A stretch of DNA of 11,080 bases, taken from positions 1 through 11,080 of the forward strand of contig MTNG01000012.1 of the NCBI GenBank assembly GCA_002011395.1, read 5' to 3'. The notes below the pieces were generated by a model. That model made no database searches. It had not been told where the DNA came from and saw only the letters and a program-made list of their open reading frames with translations. Position numbers and translations under genes: made by a program. Source of the stretch: Candidatus Aciduliprofundum sp. JdFR-45 (lineage in GTDB: Archaea > Thermoplasmatota > Thermoplasmata > Thermoplasmatales > JdFR-45). Below, piece by piece: positions 1 to 6,336 of the stretch (positions are counted from its first letter, which is position 1; every line of letters begins with the position of its first letter).

Positions 1-780
1 ATAATGGCATCCGGAGAGGGCGGAGTTGAGATAGAGAGCGTGCCTGACGAGAAGATATTCAAGATGCATGTGGACCCCGTGGCGGGAGCGCACCCCTTCA
101 TGGGGCGTGTTCTGTCCAGAAAGCTGGGACTGGATGGTCAGAAGGCGAAGGAGTTCACCTCCATGCTGCTCGCTCTCTATCGCCTGTTCTCCGAGTACGA
201 TGCGGAACTGGTGGAGATCAACCCGCTCGTCATCACGGGCGATGGGCACTTAGTGGCGGCGGACTCCAAGGTCATAGTGGACACGGACAGCCTGTACAGA
301 CATCCCGACCTGGAGAGGAACTGGGAGGATGCGACGCCTCTGGAGCGCAAGGCGATGGAGCGCGGATATGCCTTCGTGGAGCTGGACGGTGACGTGGGCG
401 TCATAGCGAACGGTGCTGGCCTGACCATGGCGACTCTGGATGCCCTCCTCCTGCACGGTATAAAGCCGAGGAACTTCCTGGACCTCGGGGGGACGGACAA
501 CGTGGAGGTCACGAAGAACGCCTTCCAGCTTCTCCTCGAGGCGGATCCGAAGGTCATATTCGTCAACATATTCGGCGGCGTCACGAAGTGTTCCACGGTT
601 GCACAGGGAATAATCGCCGCGCGGGATGCATTTTCCATAGAAAAGCCCATAGTCGTGCGCCTGAGCGGAGTGCACGAGGAGGAGGGCAGGGCCATGCTGA
701 GGGAGGCCGGGATAGAGGCCTTCGGCGAGATGATGCCCGCCATTGAAGCGGTGGCAAAGGCCCTCAGGGAGGTGAAATGA
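1..780 (+). CDS. sucC: Succinyl-CoA synthetase (ADP-forming) beta subunit, 5'-truncated by the window edge
   Basis: This is the C-terminal two thirds of the beta subunit of succinyl-CoA ligase, which interconverts succinyl-CoA and succinate with NTP formation in the TCA cycle. The frame is open from base 1, and the first residues (Ile, then MASGEGGVEIE) match an internal family segment, so the ATG at 4 is not the real start; roughly 120 N-terminal residues lie outside the window. Visible landmarks are EINPLVI, whose Asn is a metal ligand in the ATP-grasp fold, the following Asp in AADSKV, and the ligase domain with NGAGLTMATLD, NFLDLGGTD and VNIFGGVTKC. The C-terminus is complete at the TGA. 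The gene is followed after one base by sucD, and its last codons contain the sucD ribosome binding site, so the two subunits are almost certainly translationally coupled. Nucleotide preference (ATP or GTP) cannot be decided from this fragment. Confidence 0.95.
   Translation: MMASGEGGVEIESVPDEKIFKMHVDPVAGAHPFMGRVLSRKLGLDGQKAKEFTSMLLALYRLFSEYDAELVEINPLVITGDGHLVAADSKVIVDTDSLYRHPDLERNWEDATPLERKAMERGYAFVELDGDVGVIANGAGLTMATLDALLLHGIKPRNFLDLGGTDNVEVTKNAFQLLLEADPKVIFVNIFGGVTKCSTVAQGIIAARDAFSIEKPIVVRLSGVHEEEGRAMLREAGIEAFGEMMPAIEAVAKALREVK
767..775 (+). promoter_or_regulatory. Shine-Dalgarno sequence of sucD inside the sucC end
   Basis: GGGAGGTGA lies six bases before the sucD ATG and matches the archaeal 16S anti-Shine-Dalgarno sequence over at least eight bases. 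Its location inside the last sucC codons ties translation of the two subunits together. Confidence 0.75.
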
Positions 781-781
781 G

Positions 782-1651
782 ATGTCAATAATCATAGATG
801 AGAACACGAGGGTACTGGTGCAGGGTATAACGGGACATCAGGGTGCGTTCCACACAGGGGAGATGATAAAGTTCGGCGCAAAGGTCGTTGCGGGCGTGAC
901 GCCCGGCAAGGGAGGAAGGGAGGTACACGGCGTCCCCGTCTACGACACCGTGGAGGAGGCCATGGAGAGGGAGCCGAACGCCGCCATGATCGCGGTGCCG
1001 GCCCGCTTTGTCAGGGATGCGGCCTTCGAGTCCATGTACGCAGGGATAAAAACGATATACATACTCACTGAAAAGGTGCCCGTTCACGATGCCATGGAAA
1101 TAATCCACTACGCAAAACTGCACGGTGTCACGGTGGTCGGACCCAACAGCCCGGGCGTGACTGCGCCGGGCAGGTCAAAGATGGGAATCATGCCCAATCA
1201 CATCTTCCGCGAGGGCGGTGTTGCTGTGGCCTCCCGAAGCGGAACGCTCACCTATGAGATAGTGCATGCCCTCTCAAAGAGCGGTCTGGGGCAGTCCACG
1301 GTCATAGGGCTCGGCGGAGACCCCGTGGTGGGCCTGAACTTCGTGGACATACTCGCCATGCTGGAGAACGACGATGACACGGAGGCCATTGTGCTGGTGG
1401 GTGAGATAGGCGGGACGGCGGAAGAGGAGGCCGCGGAGTACATAGCGAAGCATGTGTCCAAGCCCGTTGTGGCTTACATAGCGGGAAGGAGCGCCCCGCC
1501 GGGCAAGAGGATGGGTCACGCCGGTGCAATCATAACCAGAGGCAGAGGCACGGCGGAATCCAAGATAAGGGCGTTCAACGAGGTCGGCGTGCCGGTCGCC
1601 GACTTCCCGCAGGACGTCCCCGGTCTGGTCCGTGAGAAGCTGAACCTCTGA
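782..1651 (+). CDS. sucD: Succinyl-CoA synthetase (ADP-forming) alpha subunit
   Basis: Complete 289-residue alpha subunit, the usual family length. It carries the N-terminal CoA-binding Rossmann domain, with VQGITGHQGAFHT at about residues 13-25, and the C-terminal ligase domain. The catalytic histidine that is transiently phosphorylated is His246 in MGHAGAIITRGRGTAE, the same number as in the E. coli enzyme. Other family motifs are VGPNSPGV near 120, SRSGTLTYE near 152 and GLGGDPVVG near 176. The ATG at 782 sits one base after the sucC stop behind a strong Shine-Dalgarno sequence, so the start is secure. With SucC it forms the cytoplasmic ligase that makes or uses succinyl-CoA. A T-rich stretch follows the stop, and the next gene has its own promoter, so sucCD probably ends its operon here. 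The identification is very firm. Confidence 0.97.
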   Translation: MSIIIDENTRVLVQGITGHQGAFHTGEMIKFGAKVVAGVTPGKGGREVHGVPVYDTVEEAMEREPNAAMIAVPARFVRDAAFESMYAGIKTIYILTEKVPVHDAMEIIHYAKLHGVTVVGPNSPGVTAPGRSKMGIMPNHIFREGGVAVASRSGTLTYEIVHALSKSGLGQSTVIGLGGDPVVGLNFVDILAMLENDDDTEAIVLVGEIGGTAEEEAAEYIAKHVSKPVVAYIAGRSAPPGKRMGHAGAIITRGRGTAESKIRAFNEVGVPVADFPQDVPGLVREKLNL

Positions 1652-1659
1652 CCTTTCCC

Positions 1660-1670
1660 AATTTTTAATT
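1660..1670 (+). terminator. T-rich archaeal-type terminator after sucD
   Basis: Eight bases after the sucD stop comes AATTTTTAATT with a run of five T. Archaeal polymerase can terminate on such T-tracts without a hairpin, and I see no convincing stem here. The site separates sucCD from the promoter of the next gene. This is inference from composition and position only. Confidence 0.4.
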
Positions 1671-1690
1671 GATTACCTGTGTGTTGTGCA

Positions 1691-1703
1691 AAACGTTTAT
1701 GTT
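1691..1703 (+). promoter_or_regulatory. TATA-like promoter of the DUF835 gene (probable leaderless transcript)
   Basis: AAACGTTTATGTT contains a TATA-like core centred near 1698, about 27 bases before the GTG start at 1725. That is the usual archaeal TATA-to-transcription-start distance, so the mRNA may begin at or next to the start codon. The purine-rich GGTGATG just before the GTG is too close to act as a normal ribosome binding site, which supports leaderless initiation. Confidence 0.45.
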
Positions 1704-1724
1704 CCCCCGCTCTATTGGTGATGT

Positions 1725-2432
1725 GTGAGCGATGAATACACAAGGGGTTATCGCGACGGCGTTATGAAAACGCTAGACCTGCTCAGGAGGGAAGGGGCCA
1801 TCACAGAGGAGGATGTGAAGAGGTGTATGAGCACACTTCTGAGGGTGCGGAGGATCAAGGGGAAGAAGGCCAAAAGAAAACCAGCGATAGCCCTGAGAAA
1901 GGGTCGCAGTTACTTTGTAAACGAGAAAACGCCGTGGCTGGGCGTCAGGATCTTCTCTGACGCAGTCCGCCACCAGCCCGGCGGTCTCTGCGTGATGAGG
2001 ATAAAGTACCTCAATCAGGTGGATGACCTCGGCCTGAATGACCTAGAAGACGTGGAGATCATCTGGCTCACCCAGAGTGAAAGCGTTTCCTCATCCGGTA
2101 TGGGTGGGCTTCTGCTGGGTGCGAAATCCATCCCAAAGGGCAACAGGGTGCCCCTCAACGACAGGGCCATGATACTCACAAAGATAAAAGACCGCATAAA
2201 GAACGCCGACAAGAGAGTCATATATTTTGAGGGGCTTGATGCCATGAAGTTCGGCGCGCGGTTTGATGACATAATGAAGTTCCTGCAGCAGATAACGGAG
2301 ACCGTGAGCCTCTACAAGGCGGTGGCAATATTCTCAATAGACCTGGAGCGGCTGACGGAGCAGGAGAGGGCGGCCATAGAGGGCGAACTGGAAAGAATAG
2401 AGATAGGGCATCAGAATTTGAGAAGTTCCTGA
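1725..2432 (+). CDS. DUF835 domain protein
   Basis: Protein of 235 residues whose part from about residue 60 to 226 follows the DUF835 pattern: a strand segment GRSYFVNE, then GGLCVMRIKYLNQV near 86-99, VEIIWLTQSES near 110-120, the hydrophobic RVIYFEGLDAM near 164-174, and an amphipathic helix FDDIMKFLQQITE followed by KAVAIFSIDLERL. DUF835 is common in Euryarchaeota, often in signalling or regulatory proteins, and its biochemical role is not established. The first 55 residues are helical and basic (RIKGKKAKRKP), and there is no signal peptide or membrane segment, so the protein should be cytoplasmic. A glycine/serine-rich insert of about 28 residues (near 121-148) separates the two halves of the domain. 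The GTG start is the only one that fits the frame and promoter; the nearby ATGs run quickly into stops. The 3' end overlaps the convergent L10e gene by 22 bases. Confidence 0.78.
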   Translation: MSDEYTRGYRDGVMKTLDLLRREGAITEEDVKRCMSTLLRVRRIKGKKAKRKPAIALRKGRSYFVNEKTPWLGVRIFSDAVRHQPGGLCVMRIKYLNQVDDLGLNDLEDVEIIWLTQSESVSSSGMGGLLLGAKSIPKGNRVPLNDRAMILTKIKDRIKNADKRVIYFEGLDAMKFGARFDDIMKFLQQITETVSLYKAVAIFSIDLERLTEQERAAIEGELERIEIGHQNLRSS

Positions 2433-2938
2433 CCCCTGACCACCTTTATGCGGCATGGGGTGGGGAACTTCATGGCGGCCTTTCTCAGTGCCTCCTTGAC
2501 GTGCCTGACCCTGTCAGGGTAACTCCTCACAACGATGAGCGTCTGCCCACGCCTGACACGGGCAGCGGTCCCCACGGGCTTTCCGAAGGCCAGACTCATA
2601 CCCGATGAGATACGGTCTGCCCCCGCGCCCGTGGCCATCTTGTGCTCCCTTATGACGTGATGGGGGTAGACCTTAACCTGCATGTAGAAGTTGTTGTTTC
2701 CAACGTACCTCGCGAGGTGCTTGTTCGCCGCAATTCTCGCAGCCTCCAGGGCCATGTGCCTTATCTGGCAGTCCTCCTCCGCGACCAGGTGGAACTCCAC
2801 GGGGAACTGCTCCTTGGCCGCTACGTTGCCTAGTTCGAAATGGAATATTTTGGGGTGTGGCACTCCGCCTATGTACTCCCTTCTGGTGTATGCGGGCCCT
2901 TCAACGCGCCTGTACATCCTTCCTGGCTTTCTGACCAT
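2411..2938 (-). CDS. rpl10e: Ribosomal protein uL16, archaeal L10e form
   Basis: Large-subunit ribosomal protein L10e (uL16), which sits near the central protuberance and the tRNA-binding face of the 50S subunit. The 175-residue product begins MVRKPGRMYRR, matching the archaeal/eukaryal family start, and contains YTRREYIGGVPHPKI, the ADRISSGMSLAFGKP segment (about 108-121) and the C-terminal VRGQELLK. The frame extends upstream to a GTG at 2968, but ATG 2938 is preferred. It has a GGGAGGG ribosome binding site a few bases upstream, family members begin at this point, and the TATA box at 2981-2992 would place the transcript start near 2960, downstream of that GTG. The gene stands alone with its own promoter, 12 bases below the permease stop. 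It is a single-copy phylogenetic marker and the clearest sign that the host is an archaeon. Confidence 0.95.
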   Translation of the reverse strand: MVRKPGRMYRRVEGPAYTRREYIGGVPHPKIFHFELGNVAAKEQFPVEFHLVAEEDCQIRHMALEAARIAANKHLARYVGNNNFYMQVKVYPHHVIREHKMATGAGADRISSGMSLAFGKPVGTAARVRRGQTLIVVRSYPDRVRHVKEALRKAAMKFPTPCRIKVVRGQELLKF

Positions 2939-2945
2939 CGCGGTA

Positions 2946-2952
2946 CCCTCCC
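2946..2952 (-). promoter_or_regulatory. Shine-Dalgarno sequence of L10e, decides the start
   Basis: GGGAGGG on the minus strand lies seven bases before ATG 2938. It supports this start over the upstream in-frame GTG at 2968. Confidence 0.6.
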
Positions 2953-2980
2953 TGCACTGGGATGCCACCTTATCTTGAAG

Positions 2981-2992
2981 GCATATATTAAG
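2981..2992 (-). promoter_or_regulatory. TATA box of the L10e gene
   Basis: On the minus strand TTAATATATGCC follows a purine-rich GAAACC element that could be a BRE. It is a strong archaeal TATA candidate. A start 25-27 bases downstream would give a leader of about 20 bases that includes the GGGAGGG ribosome binding site. Confidence 0.65.
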
Positions 2993-3004
2993 GTTTCTCA
3001 GGGA

Positions 3005-3754
3005 TCACCGTGGACTCACTCTCTCCAGAACCACGTATGATATGCAGAGCATCAGAGCGCCCATGGCTGCGGTCCCTGCGAGCAGACCGCCATCCACAGA
3101 GCCCCTTAGAAACGCCTCTCTCAGCGCCATGACCTGATACGTGAGTGGGTTTATGGAGGACACGTATCGAAGCCATGTAGTGCCCACATCGTAGAAGACG
3201 GGTGCGGTGAAGATGGTGGGCAGATTCAGCAGGGTGAACACCGCGGCCCTTGTGGTCTCCCTCCTGAGCACGAGGCCAAGCATCGTGCCGAATGATAGCC
3301 AGAAGACGAAGGTTGGGAGACCTACGGCTATAAGCAGAAGTGCGCTGTAAGCGGATGGTAAATATCCGGTTATCAGGGCACACATCCCGATCAGCAGGAG
3401 GAGCGTCAGAAGCAGCACGAACCCCTCGGCCAGCAGTTTCCCGAGGAGATACATGTGGGGTTTACCCCTGGCTACGAAGAAGGATCTGATGAGCCCAAAG
3501 CGCCTGTCGTTGAACACCAACGATGCCACATATGGAAATGTGTACAGCATCTGAATGGCCATGATTCCCGGGAGGACGTAGAGAACATAGGGCACCTTGC
3601 GACCCCCATACATCAGGTAGGGTATGTTTCCGCTCAGCGCGGTCACGAAGAGCGCGAGGTATAGGGATGGCGTTATCATCTGGCCCATAAATGCCCCCAT
3701 GGCCTGCCTCTTCATGGCGAGCTCCCTGTGGACAAACCCCTCAAGCACGCCCAT
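3005..3754 (-). CDS. ABC-2 type transporter permease (putative peptide exporter)
   Basis: Integral membrane protein of 249 residues, a usual size for ABC-2 permeases. I count six hydrophobic segments, at about residues 26-42, 58-80, 108-130, 137-163, 170-188 and 224-244. The family hallmark INPLTYQVMALREAFL lies between the fifth and sixth. A short charged region (FNDRRFGLIRSFFVARGKPH, 81-100) is the likely coupling helix that contacts the ATPase. The ATG at 3754 is preferred over an in-frame TTG at 3772; it gives a 14-base overlap with the end of the ATPase gene, so the two are translationally coupled and probably form one transporter (two permeases plus two ATPases). It is the last gene of the series peptide, radical SAM enzyme, ATPase, permease, which suggests export of the modified peptide or self-protection. 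The substrate is inferred from context only. Confidence 0.87.
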   Translation of the reverse strand: MGVLEGFVHRELAMKRQAMGAFMGQMITPSLYLALFVTALSGNIPYLMYGGRKVPYVLYVLPGIMAIQMLYTFPYVASLVFNDRRFGLIRSFFVARGKPHMYLLGKLLAEGFVLLLTLLLLIGMCALITGYLPSAYSALLLIAVGLPTFVFWLSFGTMLGLVLRRETTRAAVFTLLNLPTIFTAPVFYDVGTTWLRYVSSINPLTYQVMALREAFLRGSVDGGLLAGTAAMGALMLCISYVVLERVSPR

Positions 3755-4685
3755 CTCCCCCACCCCTGACAAGGTTTATGAAGCCGTCCAGCAGGCTCTC
3801 GTCCTCCACCGAGAGTTCGCCCACGGGCACTCTGTTGCGGGAGAGATAGGTCAGCAGGTCGTACAGGGCGTCTGAGTTGAACACCTCCACCGTATCCCCG
3901 TCATACCACCTGGCCCGGTGCGGGTTCTCCCTGACCCACCTCTCCAGCGCTTCGCCCCTCTCAACGCGCACCTTCTTCCGCCCCGCGTACATCCTCTTGA
4001 ATTCCCTCACCGTGGTCTTCAGCAAGATCCTCCCTCCGTTTATGAAGAGGATTTCATGGGAGAGCGACTCCACCTCCGCCATATCGTTCGTCGTCAGGAG
4101 GAACAGGTATCCCTCATCCGCCATCTCCCGGATCAGTTCCCACGTCCTTCTCTTCCCCACGGGGTCCAGCCCGAGCGTGGGCTCGTCTATGAATATGAGG
4201 CGTGCGGATGGGTCAAGCAGGGCACGCATGAGCTGGACGCGCCTCATCTCGCCCCCGGAAAGCTCCATAACCCGTTTGTTCCCCTTCTCCGTCAGCTCAA
4301 AGATCTCCAGGAGTTCCTCTATTCTGCTCCTCAGGAGGCTTTTTCTCATCCCCCTTATGAGGCCGTATGACCACAGGTTGGTGCGCACAGATAGCATGAC
4401 ATCCAGTTCGAGTTCCTGCGGGCAGAGTGATATCATATCCCTGATGCGCCTTCGCTCCGTCCGCACGTCAAGGCCCAGAACGCTTATGCGCCCCCTCTGC
4501 AGTTTTATGGACGTCGTCATGAGGTTAACGAGGGTGGTCTTCCCTGCACCGTTAGGTCCCAGTATGGAGAATATCCCGTTCTCAAAACTTGCGGAGAAGG
4601 ACACACCGCTGAGGGCCCTGTACCTGCCCCCGTAAACGTGGGTGACGTCGCTCACCGTTATAACGATCTCTTGACGCTCTCCCAT
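3741..4685 (-). CDS. ABC transporter ATP-binding protein, DrrA/CcmA-like
   Basis: Nucleotide-binding subunit of 314 residues that would power the adjacent permease. It has Walker A GPNGAGKT (43-50), the Q-loop Gln90 in SLCPQE, signature LSGGEMRR (142-149), Walker B LIFIDEP (163-169) with catalytic Glu168, and the D-loop LGLDP. At the H-loop, where this family normally has His (TTHxMxE), the sequence is LTTNDMAEVE with Asn200. About 90 residues follow the core, in the manner of DrrA-type exporters with a C-terminal DUF4162-like extension. The ATG at 4685 overlaps the end of the radical SAM gene by 28 bases and has a G-rich sequence upstream, so it is coupled to that gene. This makes it the export motor of the putative peptide system. 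ATPase identity is firm; the cargo is an inference from gene order. Confidence 0.92.
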   Translation of the reverse strand: MGERQEIVITVSDVTHVYGGRYRALSGVSFSASFENGIFSILGPNGAGKTTLVNLMTTSIKLQRGRISVLGLDVRTERRRIRDMISLCPQELELDVMLSVRTNLWSYGLIRGMRKSLLRSRIEELLEIFELTEKGNKRVMELSGGEMRRVQLMRALLDPSARLIFIDEPTLGLDPVGKRRTWELIREMADEGYLFLLTTNDMAEVESLSHEILFINGGRILLKTTVREFKRMYAGRKKVRVERGEALERWVRENPHRARWYDGDTVEVFNSDALYDLLTYLSRNRVPVGELSVEDESLLDGFINLVRGGGDGRA

Positions 4686-6106
4686 CCGTAATACCCCCCT
4701 TCTTCGCGCCTTCTTCCGTCCGCGTAGTAGGGATACACGCGGGTGCAGAGCGGGGAGACGTCATCCACGTTCCCGAAGATCACATCCTTGAATATGGGAC
4801 ACCCTCCCATGCAGTCGTAGAGGAGCGGGCACCCCCTGCATTCGTCCCTGAACTTCGTTCTCCGGTATCTATCAAGCACCGGACTGTTGTACCATATATC
4901 CGCTATGCTCTGCTCCCTGAAGTTCCCGAAGACGAAGAGGTCAGGGTACTTCGCAATCCGCCTTCGCGCGGAATCGCACAGGGTCACCCACCCGTTGGGG
5001 TACATGGTCAGGGAGAAGATGCCTGCCCCGCAGGCGTCGGGCTGTCCGTTTCTGAAGTGGACGATGTCCCAGAGAAAGCGCCGCGTGGATTTTTCCCTGC
5101 GGCCTATCTTGCCTGAAAAGGCCCTCTCCACTCGCTCCCTCAGCATCCTCATCTCCTCCGCGCTCGGCACGAGGTCCATATCCGCCCGCCCCTCGGGGGT
5201 GACCACGACCCCACGCGTGGCGCTAACGCCCAGGTCGTGGAGAAACAGCCACATCTCGGGGATGTCCTCTATATTCTCCCTTGTCACGGTGGTGCGCACG
5301 AACACCTCTATTCCGCTTTCCAGGAGGTTCATTATGCCCTCCACGGCCGCCTCCACGCTCCCGCGGGGTATCATCTTCCGGTAGGTCTCGGGATTCAGCG
5401 TATCTATACTGACCTGCATGGCCCGAATTCCGGCCGCGAACATCCGGTCAGCCCACTCGCGCGTGACCCCGATCCCCTTCGTGGACGTTCTCACGTGCCT
5501 GTAGCCCATGGCGTAGGCGCTGGATACCACGCGGTCTGCCCATGGGTAAGCGGTGAGTTCACCCCCCGAGAGTATGAGCGTCCTGGCCCCAAGTTCATAG
5601 GACTCCCTCAGAAGCCGTTCCGCCACATCGGGCGGCATCACCACATCCTCCCTCTCCTTCCTCCTCGCCTCCAGAGCCATGAAGCAGTAACTGCACTCCA
5701 GGGGGCACATCTCCGTGAGTATCAGCGCTATAACGTGGAGACGGGCATACCTTGATGGGTATCTTTCCACGTTCCTCACCGAACGGACATCCCTCTTGCC
5801 GCGAAGGCGGGGATGGGGCAGGCGGAGTGGGGAGAGGGCGATCATCCCTCTATCCCTGAGCGCGTCCATGAAGACCTCCATGTCCCTCCACACCCTCTCC
5901 TCCTCCACGCCGTACTTCTCGCTGATGGCCCTCACAACATCGCGGAGCGTCGTCGTTCCCGTGCATAGAGAGATGATATCGTACTGGGTTTCAGACAGGA
6001 AGAGATAGGTCTCGCTTTCCCTGTGTCTCAGAACCGCGCCCGCATCTGTTTCGTTCACCTCAACTCCGGGCGCCAGAACGGGATACGTGTCAGGGTTCAG
6101 GGACAT
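4658..6106 (-). CDS. PqqD-domain/radical SAM/SPASM peptide-modifying enzyme
   Basis: A 482-residue two-part maturase. Residues about 8-91 form a PqqD-like domain (YPVLAPGV, LRHRESETYLFLSETQYDII, VVRAISEKYGVEEERVWRDMEVFMDAL), the wing-helix fold that binds RiPP leader peptides. The radical SAM core follows, with the cluster motif CPLECSYC (Cys134, 138, 141) and the SAM-binding LSGGE (180-183). The C-terminus is a SPASM domain with all seven cysteines in canonical spacing: Cys359, Gly372, Cys377, then CRGCPLLYDCMGGC (423, 426, 432, 436) and Cys454, enough for two auxiliary 4Fe-4S clusters. The start is ATG 6106, six bases after GGGAGGTG; a GTG at 6115 lies inside that ribosome binding site. The natural fusion of recognition and catalytic domains, with a tiny Cys-containing gene 36 bases upstream and exporter genes downstream, points to a RiPP maturase. 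The crosslink chemistry (thioether, C-C or other) cannot be told from sequence. Confidence 0.93.
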   Translation of the reverse strand: MSLNPDTYPVLAPGVEVNETDAGAVLRHRESETYLFLSETQYDIISLCTGTTTLRDVVRAISEKYGVEEERVWRDMEVFMDALRDRGMIALSPLRLPHPRLRGKRDVRSVRNVERYPSRYARLHVIALILTEMCPLECSYCFMALEARRKEREDVVMPPDVAERLLRESYELGARTLILSGGELTAYPWADRVVSSAYAMGYRHVRTSTKGIGVTREWADRMFAAGIRAMQVSIDTLNPETYRKMIPRGSVEAAVEGIMNLLESGIEVFVRTTVTRENIEDIPEMWLFLHDLGVSATRGVVVTPEGRADMDLVPSAEEMRMLRERVERAFSGKIGRREKSTRRFLWDIVHFRNGQPDACGAGIFSLTMYPNGWVTLCDSARRRIAKYPDLFVFGNFREQSIADIWYNSPVLDRYRRTKFRDECRGCPLLYDCMGGCPIFKDVIFGNVDDVSPLCTRVYPYYADGRRREEGGYYGWESVKRSL

Positions 6107-6142
6107 GCGCCCCACCTCCCTCTAAAAATAAGGGGGTTGCGG
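6107..6142 (-). promoter_or_regulatory. Spacer between peptide and maturase genes: possible attenuator with strong ribosome binding site
   Basis: On the minus strand this 36-base spacer reads a C-run (6136-6132), TTATTTTTAG with five T (6128-6124), then GGGAGGTGGGG (6120-6110) just before the maturase ATG. The T-run could cause partial termination, and the C-run could pair weakly with the G-rich ribosome binding site (CCCT with AGGG, four pairs, plus alternatives). Either would make more peptide than enzyme. This is a hypothesis from composition. Confidence 0.35.
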
Positions 6143-6250
6143 TCAGCTGAGCGTGACCGTTCCCCCGATCAGACAGAACGCACACCATCTGGCGTCCGGC
6201 GCCATGTCGTGCACACCGCTCAGATTCCTTATCTCCATGTCGTACTTCAT
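6143..6250 (-). CDS. Putative 35-residue RiPP precursor peptide
   Basis: Very short gene encoding 35 residues. It starts MKYDMEIRNLSG, continues with a Val-His-Asp-Met linker, and ends APDARWCAFCLIGGTVTLS. Cys23 and Cys26 form a CxxC within Trp-Cys-Ala-Phe-Cys, followed by Gly-Gly-Thr, Thr and Ser. The front half is charged and leader-like; the back half is hydrophobic with modifiable Cys, Trp, Phe, Thr and Ser. Support for translation is a GGTGAT ribosome binding site five bases upstream (in GAGGGGTGAT, 6265-6256) and a TATA-like box at 6285-6300. The next gene, 36 bases on, is a PqqD-fused radical SAM/SPASM enzyme, and ABC exporter genes follow, which is the usual RiPP order. I do not recognise the peptide family. 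An overlapping 65-codon frame from 6287 crosses it but has no comparable start signal. The main uncertainty is whether this short frame is really translated. Confidence 0.62.
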   Translation of the reverse strand: MKYDMEIRNLSGVHDMAPDARWCAFCLIGGTVTLS

Positions 6251-6284
6251 CTTCCATCACCCCTCTGGGCATAGGAGGGGGTGG

Positions 6285-6300
6285 CATTTATGAATATAAG
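6285..6300 (-). promoter_or_regulatory. TATA-like promoter of the peptide/radical SAM/ABC operon
   Basis: On the minus strand CTTATATTCATAAATG contains TTATATT centred near 6296. Transcription starting about 26 bases on, near 6270, gives a leader of about 20 bases that carries the GGTGAT ribosome binding site of the 35-residue peptide. The position suggests that the cluster is transcribed from here rather than only by read-through from the TOPRIM gene. Confidence 0.5.
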
Positions 6301-6319
6301 CCATTCGCACAGTGCAAGT

Positions 6320-6336
6320 AAAATTCTGGAAATTTT
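6320..6336 (-). terminator. AT-only inverted repeat at the end of the TOPRIM gene
   Basis: AAAATT and AATTTT flank a five-base centre directly at the TOPRIM stop codon, a perfect six-base inverted repeat. On the minus strand it reads into a short T-run, so it may help end transcription before the peptide promoter. The stem is AT-only and weak, so this may be chance. Confidence 0.25.

Noticed and set aside
177..807. Two long minus-strand frames opposite sucC
   Set aside because: Both are antisense to a well-conserved enzyme and lack any recognisable motif.
2939..2968. N-terminal extension of L10e from the upstream GTG at 2968
   Set aside because: The predicted transcript start lies downstream of this codon, the family begins at MVRKP or its equivalent, and the ribosome binding site serves ATG 2938.
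3877..4635. A 252-codon plus-strand open frame opposite the ABC ATPase
   Set aside because: It is antisense to a gene with intact Walker and signature motifs. The Ser/Arg/Leu-rich product has no domain-like pattern.
6090..6287. A 65-codon minus-strand frame starting near the operon promoter and crossing the peptide gene into the maturase start
   Set aside because: It overlaps the 35-residue frame out of register and runs through the maturase ribosome binding site. Its composition is like a shadow frame (Pro, Arg and Gly rich), and it has no start signal as good as GGTGAT before ATG 6250.
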